This document shows positions 29,564 through 42,300 of a stretch of DNA of 64,000 nt, piece after piece. Origin of the DNA: Symbiodinium natans (taxonomy: Eukaryota; Sar; Dinophyceae; Suessiales; Symbiodiniaceae); contig CAJNDS010002793.1 of the NCBI GenBank assembly GCA_905221605.1, positions 100,001 through 164,000 of the forward strand, in the 5' to 3' direction. Numbering within the stretch: the first letter of the stretch is position 1; each line of letters begins with the position of its first letter. A program made the position numbers and the translations under genes. The notes under the pieces are model-generated. The model did no database searches. It was not told the DNA's origin and saw nothing but the letters and a program-made list of their open reading frames with translations.

Positions 29564-30010
29564 TGCGCTGCTTTCTTGGAGAGCTGTTGATATGCCGAGT
29601 TGAGCATATGCCCCTTTTTTGGCCGCAGCTGTTCCCGGAACACGCAAGCAATGAGCAGCTCAGACTCATGTGTGCGGCTTGAGCACATCACGTCGAGACC
29701 GTCTATAGAGTCTAAATCCCAGAAGTCCATTCAGTTTCGCCCACAAGCTCTTGCTTGTCGATGCTTCGCGCGCATGCCGACAAAGCTGCTGAAGAGGAAG
29801 CGCCCAAAACCAGAACCCTCCACTGCCCAAGCCCCGGATACAGACACAGCACGTTGGAGCATTGTGTAAGCCTCACGCGTCTGGCATTCTTACACTGCAA
29901 GTCTTTGCGCTGCAACGAGGCAGGGCCTCTGGCAACGAGCACTGAGAAGTCGACGCCGGCCTGGCTCTCAGTGCATACGGCTCCTACCGATTTCAGACGT
30001 TGGCCTGGGT

Positions 30011-31619
30011 GTGGCAAAGGTCAGACGGAAGAAGCGCAGAGTTGGTGTGAAAGCCGTGCGGACAGCGCCGGATGCTGCAACGGCTCCCGCACCGGAGCCT
30101 GCCGTAGAGCCTGAAGAAGCGCTGGATCTTGCTCAACCGAAGGTGGACAGGCCTTTCCCAGATGAAATGTTAAGTGCAATCCAAGTGTCCCGACTGGCGT
30201 ATGCTTGACAGGAAGGGCGTGGTGCACCTGGCCTCCATACCGCTGTGCATGGGCATCCAGAAGCTACGCCACATGATGGAGCAGTTCGGTGACATTGGCC
30301 GCGTGTACCTTGCCCCTGAGGACTTCGCTTTCCTTGGTAGATAACGCCTGCATGATGTGGCGACTCCGTGATGTGATGACTCTATGAAGCCAATTTTTCT
30401 CGAATGCTGAGAGGAAAAGTTCCGGCTCCAGCCGCTCAACCTTTAGCTGGAAGACTCATCGGGCCAAGCCTGCAAACATATTGTGTTCCAGCTTCTGACT
30501 AAGTGTGGGTAGCTTTCTGCCACAAGGAACAGAAAGCGTGCTGGTGGCAGCCGCAAGCTCCGTTACACGGAAGGGTGGGTGGAGTTGCTAGACTCACTAC
30601 TGGATTCGCATGTGATTTCCTCAGCCCGGTCAACTCTTGGCTTAGCGGCAAAGAAGTCGAAGGGCAAAAAGGGCATGTGCCCTGAGTGCCTTGAGGTTTG
30701 CAGACCGCCGAGTTGCCCGCCGTGTAGCTGACAGCCTCAATGCCACAACAATCGGTGGGTTGCTCTGCCTGCAAGGCTCTGCCTGCATCCTTGTACAAGC
30801 GCACACAGGGCTAGGGAGCTTCATCATGCCATGGTCGTGGATCCCAGGAAGAAGCGTCACAACTTCTTCCGAGACGACATGTGGAACATCCGCAACACGG
30901 CTGCAGCAGCTCCCATTGCCACATGATCTTCACGTGCGGCGGTTAAACTGTGGAAGAGGTTACCTACCTGGGTTCAAGTGGCACATGCTGAAGGAAGGCA
31001 CCATCTACAATCAGATTCTTGGTTGCAACGGGAGCATCGGCTAGTAGCACCACACATAAACCCCTATGCTGTGATTGGCTTTCAACCAGCGAATGTCAAT
31101 GTCGACCTCAACGTTTTTGGCCCAAGTGTGTGACAAGGCAGGTGCGAAAAGCGCGGCTGCAGCAACGCATGAGCCAGGCTTGGGGGAGTTTGAGGAAAGT
31201 GTTGAGCTTTTGCCAACTCTGGGCTTCGGGCGAGCCGGTGGCCTTACAGTAAGCAAGCGCGGGCTTCTGCAGGTTTTCTGTGGCTTCAAACGCTCGACCC
31301 ACGAAGCAGACAACGTCAGAGCTTTATCCTGCCCCGCCTGAAAACTTGAGGTCCGAGTTCCATGCGTTGTCGAGCTGTGGCTTCAATTTGCACAGTTTTC
31401 CCTTGGTGCACCCCAGCCGTAGGCCACGTGGGAGGAAAGCAACACGGGAGGTGAGGAAGGGCTGCACATACTGCGCGCGGCGAGGTGAGCGATGAGCAAT
31501 GGGCTTGAGGGAAGGAACCATGCCGATAGCACCACCAGCGTCGCAGGAACGAAACGCACTAATAGCAGCAAAGCAGGCAAGGTCAAGGGCTCTGGTGGCC
31601 CGGTTTAAAGCTGGGGGCA
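30011..31619 (+). CDS. ESF2: ESF2/ABT1-type RNA-binding protein of ribosome biogenesis, many exons
   Basis: Exons on the + strand in the order of the ABT1/Esf2 family. About 30,018-30,170: basic/acidic N-terminus (VRRKKRRVGVKAV). About 30,212-30,325: RRM start GVVHLASIPLCMGIQKLRHM, GDIGRVYLAPED. About 30,528-30,590: SRKLRYTEGWVEL. About 30,693-30,758: FADRRVARRVADSLNATTIG. 30,848-30,891: KKRHNFFRDDMWNI. 30,959-31,013: YLPGFKWHMLKEGTIYN. 31,138-31,177: QVRKARLQQRMSQ. About 31,550-31,619: C-terminal AKQARSRALVARFKAGG. In yeast and animals this nucleolar protein works in early 18S rRNA processing, in U3-linked complexes. Joins fit a GT donor at 30,759, GC at 30,892 and GA at 31,014. The N-terminus may begin further upstream (29,770-29,870, LLKRKRPKPEPSTAQ). 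The exon between 31,178 and 31,550 is not placed. Confidence 0.8.
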
Positions 31620-31819
31620 TTGCGCGAGTGGAGTTGACACGCGCGTGCCGGTCAGAAAGCAGGAGCATACACAGCACAGCGCACCTGCTCCTGCTCATGT
31701 GGCACTTCAGAGTGTTGACCTGGGCACGGGGAGGCTCAGAGGGAGAACAGCCACTACCTGGAGAGTGTGGAGAAGGCTTGCCCCGTACGTGTTTGTCTGT
31801 GTGTGTGTGTGTGCCATAA

Positions 31820-34800
31820 AGTTCGAAATTCCTACTGCAGGCTCGGACTCGGGAGAAGGTGGCGGCTCGCCGCGCAGGCCGGAAAGGACAAAGAGGCGAA
31901 GGAGTCGAAGGAAACCGCGAGATGCAACTGTCGCCTCCACCGTCCTCATTGCCCTTCCCTCCCACTCGAAGCATTCGCAGCTCTCCGAGTACCTTGAACG
32001 ACACATACAGCGTGCGCACGAAGCAAAGTTTGGCGCCCGTTCGTCAATACCGTGTTGATCTCGGAGGCCTGTCCTGCAGTTAAGGTGGACCTGGTGCCAT
32101 CTCTGACAAAGTGCTCAGCAAGCTTTTGTAGCTCCCTGAGCTTGAAAACATGTGTCACCTCGCCGCGACCAAAAAAGATCGGCGGGACAAGCAGCACAAG
32201 ATCGACATGCACTTACGACTTGTGATGCTGTTCCAATGTCTTTAATGGCTACACGACACAATCTCTTTGGGCCGTGTCGTGTCAGATGCCTCAAGCGCTG
32301 CCTGGGACAAAGCCGAGACTGCCGCTAACGGGGCAGTTGTCAAAGCTCGAAGCTCGGGAAGCTTGGCAGCAAGTGGAACAAGGTGAGGGTGAGTTCTCGG
32401 GCGAGAGGATGAGCTTCCATACGGGTATCGTCCAGCCAAGGAGAATCGATGACGATGCAGGAACGTGCAGCAGTCGGTGCCGTAGATCATGCCATCTCAC
32501 CCCGTGACAAGGCGCAGACTGCAGTATTAATTACCAGTTTGCATTCAGTTTGACAGTCCTCTGATGCATCGCAGGTGGACATCCATGCAGCTGAAGTGGC
32601 CGCCATAGCGTCCACAGTGGCAAGTGGCAAGGAGGGGCGCAGCGCAATTTTGCGGGCCACAGACCAAGCATGTGGGTCGACGTAGTGGACTGCGAGCGTT
32701 CTGTCTTGCAGCATGCTGTGATTCACTGTGTTGCGAGTTGCAGCTTGGCTTGCTCAGGGGCGGCTGGCAGCAAAGGCTGAGCGAGCAGCAGAAGCCACTC
32801 CCTTTGAACAGGCAGAGGCCCAGTGACCAGCGAGGTACGGAGAGTTCAAAGCTAAGTTGAGCATCCGTGCTTGTGTCTGTCAGGCCGCAGCATGGGCAAG
32901 CTTAGAAGGAAACAGCCAAGGATCGAAGAGAGTCTTGAAGAGAGTGTGCGAATGCATCGCGGTATCGCGAGGTCGACCGAGTCGAATCCTGCGGCTTCGT
33001 GCACGGTTTCTGACAAAGTTGTGTGCAGCCAGGCCTGCCCGATCAGGCGGCTGCCGCCGGCACTGCCGCCGAGGGGGCAGCCCACAACGCGGGACTCTCG
33101 CCACAGGACGCGCCTGTTCCCACACTTGACAGCGTTGTCCACAATATGTGCGAATGCAAGGAGGTGAAGAAAGTGGGAGCGGCTGCCTCGTGCCCTGGCT
33201 GCCCTGGCTGTCCTGACTGTGGCAAACCGATCATCCATGTGCTGACTAGCTGGAGGAGCGTCGTCCTTGGGGGAGGCTTGCCACAGCCGTCTCAGAACAT
33301 TAGATGCTCAGCTGCACAACTACCGCAAAAATTGAGTCGTCCAGGCTTGTCTTTGTCTTATTTCTGCTTTCATTCTTCGATTGAGGCTCGGGCATGCAGT
33401 CTGAAGAGGGTTTTCGGAAGCAGATGCCCGGTACTCGACCGCTGGTGTATCGTGAGCGACGTGATCGAGTGCGAAGAATGCAGATTGTCTCAGGTTCGCC
33501 CAGCTGGGCCGCGAAGGTCTCATTGAGCCGGAGGTGGTCACACAAGAGCCAGGCCCTAGTTAAAGCTATGGAGACACCAACCCGGGCTTACTTGGCTGTT
33601 GCAGGCCGCTGGCGCTGGATGGCTGCGTGCCTTTGCGTTCTGGCGGCCTTGTGCATCGCAGGGGTGGTGGCCTGGCAGCATTCGGCCTTCTTCAGTTTGG
33701 CAAAGTTGGCATGAACACTTCCCACGTTCACCCGCATTTGGCGAGGTGGTGGGCGTCATCAGCTACAAGCCTTCCAAGAAGCGCAGCGGACAGCTGAGAG
33801 TCTTTTGTGACAAGTCCAGGGCAAGCCTGGGGAGTGTGAGGGGCTTTGGCGATCATTGCAATCAGGGCATCGCAGGACGCCAACTTTGGCCACTTTGGCC
33901 ATCAATGTAGGGAAGTGCAGAACTGTAGGTACGCGGGATGCAGCATTGGAGCCGAACCATTCGGAAAAGTCGGAAAGGGCATCTTTGATGAGACCAAGCT
34001 GCAAGTTTCATTGCCAGTTGACCTGTCATGAACTGGTGTCTCTGTGCTTGCCCGTGCTCTGACCTCTCTGCTTTGCGCAGAAGGTTCTTCCCTTTATTGC
34101 TGGCACCGAGGAAAGCCTCAACGAACCCATCCGAGCTCCTCAGACGCAGTGCACCAGGGTTGTTTGCCTGATGATGCTTCTGGTATGCAGCATATCTTTA
34201 AGCAAGACATGCAGCAGCCCGCTCCCGACATCTACTTGCCATACGCCCTCAGCGAAAGTGCCAAGGTGGCTGCCCAGCCCTCCGGCACCAACGCCGCAGA
34301 TGCCACAGGGTCCAGAGTTGCCGCTCAGCTGCGGAATTTCGCGGAACGTGAGAGCCCTTTGCAGCTTCGAAGCCATGCGACCCCCAGATTCTTGCAAGAG
34401 CGCAGCGAGGCTTGCTTTCCCGGACTGGCAGAGCAGCTGGAGTCCTGGGCAAGAGAAAGAAGTCGTTTACCAGGCTCGCAACTGCAGTGCTTGCCATATA
34501 TTACACATCCCACCAGAATAGTCAGAATATTCCAAGCAGGAGAGGAGTAGTAATGGAGCAAGACATTTGAAAACACTGTGCTTTGGCCGCTTTGGCCGGC
34601 CGCTTTGGCCGCTTTGGCCGCCTTGGCCTGACAGGGATGAGCGCAAGTTGTCGTACTAGTGGGCCGGGAGGTACGGAGCTCCCGTAGATTTTCGAGGATG
34701 TGCTGGCTTTGCAATGCGGAGGGAGCTGGAAATCGTAAAGCTGATGGTTTGGGGTTGTACAGGGGGGACCAAGTTTATGCTGAAAATCGGTATAGAGTAT

Positions 34801-37080
34801 AGGACAGTTTCACCAAGCGCGCGTGTCAAATTCGCAAGAAAGCACAGAGGAAAGTGCACTCAAAGCAAAGTGGACCCAGGGGCCTGCGAAGGTGGGCCTC
34901 TGGGCTACTCGGGGACAAGTTCTGGAACGCCCAGGTGATTTTTTTGTAGCAGAAAGCCGGATGTTCATGAAACATGTCAGGTGCCCCCTGGAGCCAAGCC
35001 CGGGTCAACTCTGCTCGTCGATGTGGGTGGTGGCTTCGCAGTTCCCACCCTGGCACCCTTGGCGCAGTAGTGGTCCATGGTGGAAGTTCTGCTCATGGAC
35101 ATTGAAGTGCCACATGTTGGAACACATGCTTCTCCCAGATGTTTAGCCATATTTAGCCACTGAGGTCCCCGAGTCTGCATATGCTGGTATGACTTTGAGC
35201 TTGCGGCGGTAGAGCAGGTCTTGAAGGTTGAGGCGTGACCTTGCCCACTACGGAAGAACGGCTGAACATCCCACGTTCCTGCTACAAAGAGCCCCGTCCT
35301 TCGATCGGAAGCTACCTGAGACTGAGCGATCAGTCGGATAATGAAGCCTGAGTGCGTAAACAACCTTCCCAACACAGAAGAATGTCGTTGGAGCTTTTTG
35401 GTGCTCATCTTGCATGGGATAGGAAGGAAAGAGCCTCAACAGGATCGTGTTGGGAAGACGGTTTGAGCACCAGATCCCAAGTTTTGCCGCTGAAGTCAGA
35501 TCGGTATCGGTATTCTCTTGGCATCTAATCCTCTGGTTAGACTGAGGTTAGTGCACAAGGCAACACAAGCGGTCGCAGAATTTGGACGATAAGCCCGATG
35601 GGCTAACATGCCATCGGTGTTCATCCAATGCTTAGCTATCTCAGAAGGAGATGGAGCGAACCGTGGTCAAAGCCGCCCGGTGTTTCACCCCGAGTGTTGT
35701 AAGCCCGCCTATAGCCTATCAACCTAGCATAGACCTATAGCCGAAAGCCTCCTTGCTGAGCTGCACTGCAAGCGCGTCGTGCCCCATGTTGTCGTCTGTT
35801 GTCTTCGAGCCTGTTTGCGTCTGGAGGTTTTCCCTTTGCGGCTCGGCCAGATATGTTTTCAACATGTGCTGCCAGTTGGACCTAGCACCAAGATGCACCT
35901 TGTGCACAGACACGTTTCGGATTCTGTTCTGTGGCATTCCCGAACGGGCCAATCGCGGCATGGCGAAGAAGGCGCTTGTGCCGCTTCTGGTTGCCTCAGC
36001 GTGGGCGGAGATCCAAGACTGCCTGGTCTCAGGTGCCTTGCTTGCAGGTCCCAGAGCCCCAAAACGTAAATTCTGAGATGCCAGTGCACGAGAGCCCCCT
36101 GTAGATTCCAGGCAAGAGACGAAAGGTAAAGAGGGGTCCTTTCAGGGCTTGCCGAGATGTCAATCCAAAATTCGAGGCTGGGGCTACACGGACTCCTGGC
36201 ATAAGGAGCTCAATGGTGGCTACGTGCACAATGCTGAAACTTGCCAGGCGAGCGAAGACGTTGCAAGACGTCTGTTTCTCTGACGATGTGCATGCCTGTG
36301 CCACTGCTCGGTCGAGCACTTGAGAAGCCTCGTCAGGAGACCTGCAAAGGAATGTGGTTCTGTGACGTCGCCGTCCCAGCTACATGTTGCCGTGTTGCTG
36401 CTTCTTGTTTGTCCGCGATCGATTGGCTCTTGGCTCTCAGGTTTTCACGTATCACACGGACACAAAGAAGTGCTTCCTCCAAGGCCTTCTGGCCATTTCC
36501 GGCCTGTCTCAGCTGCATGGATCTCTTGGTGCCCTGACCCGAATTGATCCAGGAAACCAAGCAGTGGAGTCAGTCATGCCGAATGTCATCAGCGGCCCAA
36601 AGACGTGTGCTTCCCAGCACAGGGCAGGGCATAGGGTAGCGCACTGGAGCGCGGGGGAGCATGGTATGATAGTTGTAAAAAGTATGCTGGGTGTGCGATG
36701 CTGTTGACCTCGGTTCCTTTCGGGCTCTGGGGCTCCACTTGAGGTGTGCCGCCACTTCGCTGTCAGAGGCCTTGCGCATGGTGCAGGCGTCCGGAGTCAA
36801 TGCTGCCAGCTTCGCCCTCAAGAAGGGGTGCCTTGGGGTGCCTTCCTGGAAAGCTGCTCGCATCAGTTTGTCTCAAGGTCAAGCCCAGGCTGAGGGGAAG
36901 GACTACGCCCAGATAACCAATCACTCTCTCGTCACCGTGCTGAAAAACGGCGTGGCTCTGCCAGCACGGAGAATGGTAACCGGCAAGATTAGGCTCGTCG
37001 AGTCTACACTGCACTCGAGGCAGACGAGCCCAGCGTGTGAGTGTCTTGCATAGCTGTAGCTCCCGCACTACAGGTTGACA
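31820..37080. other. Stretch without a recognised gene (ESF2 to TIR element)
   Basis: Several + strand ORFs of 70-170 codons look partly exon-like but unassigned: 32,871-33,167; 33,394-33,714, with a membrane-helix-like stretch MAACLCVLAALCIAGVVAW near 33,620-33,675; 34,044-34,550; 36,691-37,053. 34,575-34,630 is a short repeat of GCTTTGGCC. No motif allows a function call. The minus ORFs (for example 31,324-32,019) overlap the ESF2 3' end and are judged shadows. Confidence 0.35.
34575..34630. repeat. 9-bp tandem repeat GCTTTGGCC
   Basis: Five to six copies of GCTTTGGCC/GCCTTGGCC with one GGCC insertion between copies. It contains nested GGCC palindromes. Confidence 0.85.
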
Positions 37081-37720
37081 TAATCCGAGCACCTGTTTAA
37101 TTGGGGGGGGGGGGCCGCCCCCCCCCACCCTCCCCCCCCCCCCCCCACCCTCTCCCCCCCCCCCCTAAGAAAAGGCAGGGCGCCGCAAGAATGAGACCAT
37201 GGCAATGTATTGATTCTCTATTCATCCTATAGGAATGTATTGAATGTCTATTAAAACTGAATAGCAAAGTATTGATTGTCAATTAAAAACAATAAGAAGG
37301 TAGTCAATCTCTATTTAAATTGAACAGCAAGACCAGGGCTCCCCCCCCTCAGGGCCTCCCATAATTGTGGCCCCTTTTATAAATTTTATAAATGTGATGC
37401 TGTCTTTGCCGGGCAGAGCCCATAAGGGGTAGCTCAGGAAAGAATCAAAACTTCTCTCCTCCAGCAAGCACTCACATAAGAAATCCTAGCTTTCTGAAGG
37501 GCCTCAGATTCTACAAAAAAAGCTTCGGCTTCTTTAAAGCTTTGCTTTTAAGCCAAACAGGAGCCCGGCGAGAGTTTTTTGAACCACCCCGAAAAACTTC
37601 TTTAAATGTGGTGGTATTGGCCCATACGAAAACCCCGTAATGGAAAGTAGTCTTCCGGCGGGCTCCTCGACGATTTTTTGTTTAAATGTGGGTTAATTAA
37701 TTAAACAGGTGCTCGGATTA
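37081..37720. mobile_element. 640-bp TIR element (MITE-like) with G and C tracts
   Basis: A perfect 22-bp terminal inverted repeat: 37,081-37,102 (TAATCCGAGCACC...) and its reverse complement at 37,699-37,720. If the outer TA on each side is the target duplication, the inverted repeat proper is 20 bp starting ATCCGAGC, a Tc1/mariner-like pattern. No transposase ORF is present, so the element is non-autonomous. Just inside the left end is a 12-G run followed by several C runs (37,103-37,164). The body is AT-rich and contrasts with its surroundings. It holds four degenerate copies of a ~32-bp repeat. No superfamily can be fixed from the sequence alone. Confidence 0.8.
37199..37335. repeat. Four degenerate ~32-bp tandem repeats inside the TIR element
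   Basis: Units begin GGCAATGTATTGATT, AGGAATGTATTGAAT, AGCAAAGTATTGATT and AAGAAGGTAGTCAAT, each followed by CTCTATT/GTCTATT/GTCAATT and A/T-rich bases. Subterminal repeats are common binding sites for transposases (family knowledge; role here inferred). Confidence 0.7.
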
Positions 37721-39312
37721 GCGCAGATGCCTGGCGAAGGGATGCCTAGTACCAAAGCTGATACCCCTACAACTTATGTGTACGTCCGCTTTTGATCCCT
37801 TGAATGTTGCCACTGGCTCATGTTCCATACTCGGAGCCCTGCGCGCTACAGCGTCCCAGTTCTATTGTTGTTGCATTGCCTTGTCGTCACTAACATACGT
37901 CACTTGCTGCGGATGATCGGCCTCCTCCCGTGGTGTCCGTCTGTTGTGTAATGATGCTGCAAGTCGTCGTGTTGGGTTTCGCCTAGCACCAGCTGAAGGA
38001 TTGAGAACTTGACCCCAGAGGAGAAAGAATATGTACGGGTGTGTGCACCAAATGATGCTAGTTCTGATTCTGTGGTGAGGTAAGCTTGGGCTTGTCGAAC
38101 GTGCAGAAGGCTGGGGCTGCGGCCGAAAGGGTCCTCAAGAGGGTCTGCTAAGACCTCTGAGCTCTCCATTCGTGCGCTTCCTGTTCACCAAGGCGCAGGT
38201 TGCTGCTGAGGTGATCGGCCAAGTGTCAGCAAGAAGAACCACCATCGATGGCAATAGTGCCTTCCTTAAGAGCCCCGTTGCAGGATGCTGTCAAGGAACG
38301 ATGGGAGTGCATGGAAAGCTACTGAGAGCTATCGCTTTTGAGGTGTCCTGCCGCAAATCTTGAAGGGTGCAAAAGCTGCTGCTGATTGGGCCGGCAACTA
38401 TTCCAAGAAGGTGCAGGCACAGCAGGCACCGCGGGGAAAGGAAGAGCATGAAATGAGAAGCCATGTAGGGAAGTGTAGAATTCCGAACGGTGCCCAGTTG
38501 TCAGTTTCCATAAAGGCCATGTATGCCGCTGGTGCGCTTGCTGGAGACTTCTCCACGGCTCGTGAGGAGACGGCTGCTTGCCTGCAAGAGATTGCAAGAG
38601 GCAAGAGTCGGCAAGAGAACAACTCGATGTCCTTTCCTGCTTCCTACCCTGGGAATCCAAGGAAGCCAAGAAGCGTTCAAAGAGTCGTTCAGAGTTCAGC
38701 AGCCGAGGTCCAGGATCGTGCAGACTATGCGGTGCGAATGGCCCTGGATGCTGCGGACACGGTTCCCGGTGCTGGTGGTCTTACAACCTATGAGCCCGCT
38801 CGGCGAGCATTTAAAAGATTGAAGCAGATGTCTTCTTTAGGTGCAAGCCTGTGAGGGCCTCAGTTGCTCCGGTGCCAGGCAGCTCGTGATCGCAGCCCAA
38901 GAAGCGGCTCTGGTTACGGCAAGAGCCGGAGGGACCAAGAAGGATGCTCGGCAAAGTGCATGTTGAAGCGGGAGGAAGAGCCCAAGTTGTTGTGGCCTGT
39001 GGTTGCTCATGACACTTGAGGAAGTGTACACCGCTGTGGCCACGGCGATGCACAAAGTAGCAGCGCTATACGGCAAGCCTGCCGATATTCAGGCTGGTCC
39101 CCCACTTGGGCCCATGGATGCAGGGGTTTTCTATTTGTGATTTGGAGGCAGAATGGTCTGCCATTGGTGAGGCGGCTGTGGCTTGGTGAAGCGAATTACG
39201 GTGGTCTGGATGTGCTTGCCAGTAGTCGCTACTACAGAGTAGCCATCAAAGCATTGTGCCAGGCAAACCTCAGCAACCATGCTTTTCGTTTCCAATGATG
39301 TGACGTCGCGCA
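37721..39312. other. Exon-like ORFs before the kinase gene, not recognised
   Basis: 38,160-38,860 (+) holds VAAEVIGQVSARRTTIDGNS, AKAAADWAGNYSKKVQAQQA and SVSIKAMYAAGALAGDFSTA. About 38,880-39,110 holds LVIAAQEAALVTARAGGTKK and LEEVYTAVATAMHKVAALYG. They are Ala-rich, helical in look, on the + strand and could be exons of one gene. No family recognised; joins not established. Confidence 0.3.
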
Positions 39313-39325
39313 ATTTTGGCTCAAG
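39313..39325 (+). other. Relic of the dinoflagellate spliced leader
   Basis: ATTTTGGCTCAAG is identical to the last 13 bases of the 22-base dinoflagellate spliced leader as I know it. It lies on the same strand as, and 391 bases upstream of, the first kinase exon that I can place. Such relics are known where mRNA was reverse-transcribed and re-inserted. A 13-base match by chance in this window is unlikely but possible. Confidence 0.5.
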
Positions 39326-39709
39326 GGGTGCTGAGGGAAACCTCAATAGCACAGAGGTCAGAAGTCTGAGTGACTTTACTCAGCTTGGGCCTTAGTCGTG
39401 TTTGGGCTGGTCTTGAGCTTCAGCAGCACAAGCTGAGTGACCCTGAGACTGCAGGGAGTCTTCTGGCAGGTATGATGAAAAACGAGGCGGGGCAGGACGA
39501 CCATTGCCTTACCCATCAAGTTACCCATCAAGGCTCCAGTTCCTGATGACAGGCTCACACGGCAGATGCCGAGGATTACACAGAGAGCGACGATGAAGGC
39601 GCTGATGGGTATCGCAGCGCAGGCTGCAATAGCTATTGCAGCTACCTGTAAGCTCAAGCTGCACGTCGATGCCGTCGATGCTGTCGAAGTCCAGTGAGTC
39701 TAGTGCTAA

Positions 39710-42300
<2,591 letters not shown>

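Noticed and set aside
31324-32019. Minus-strand ORF of 231 codons
   Set aside because: It overlaps the C-terminal ESF2/ABT1 exon on + and has low-complexity Arg/Ser-rich sequence.
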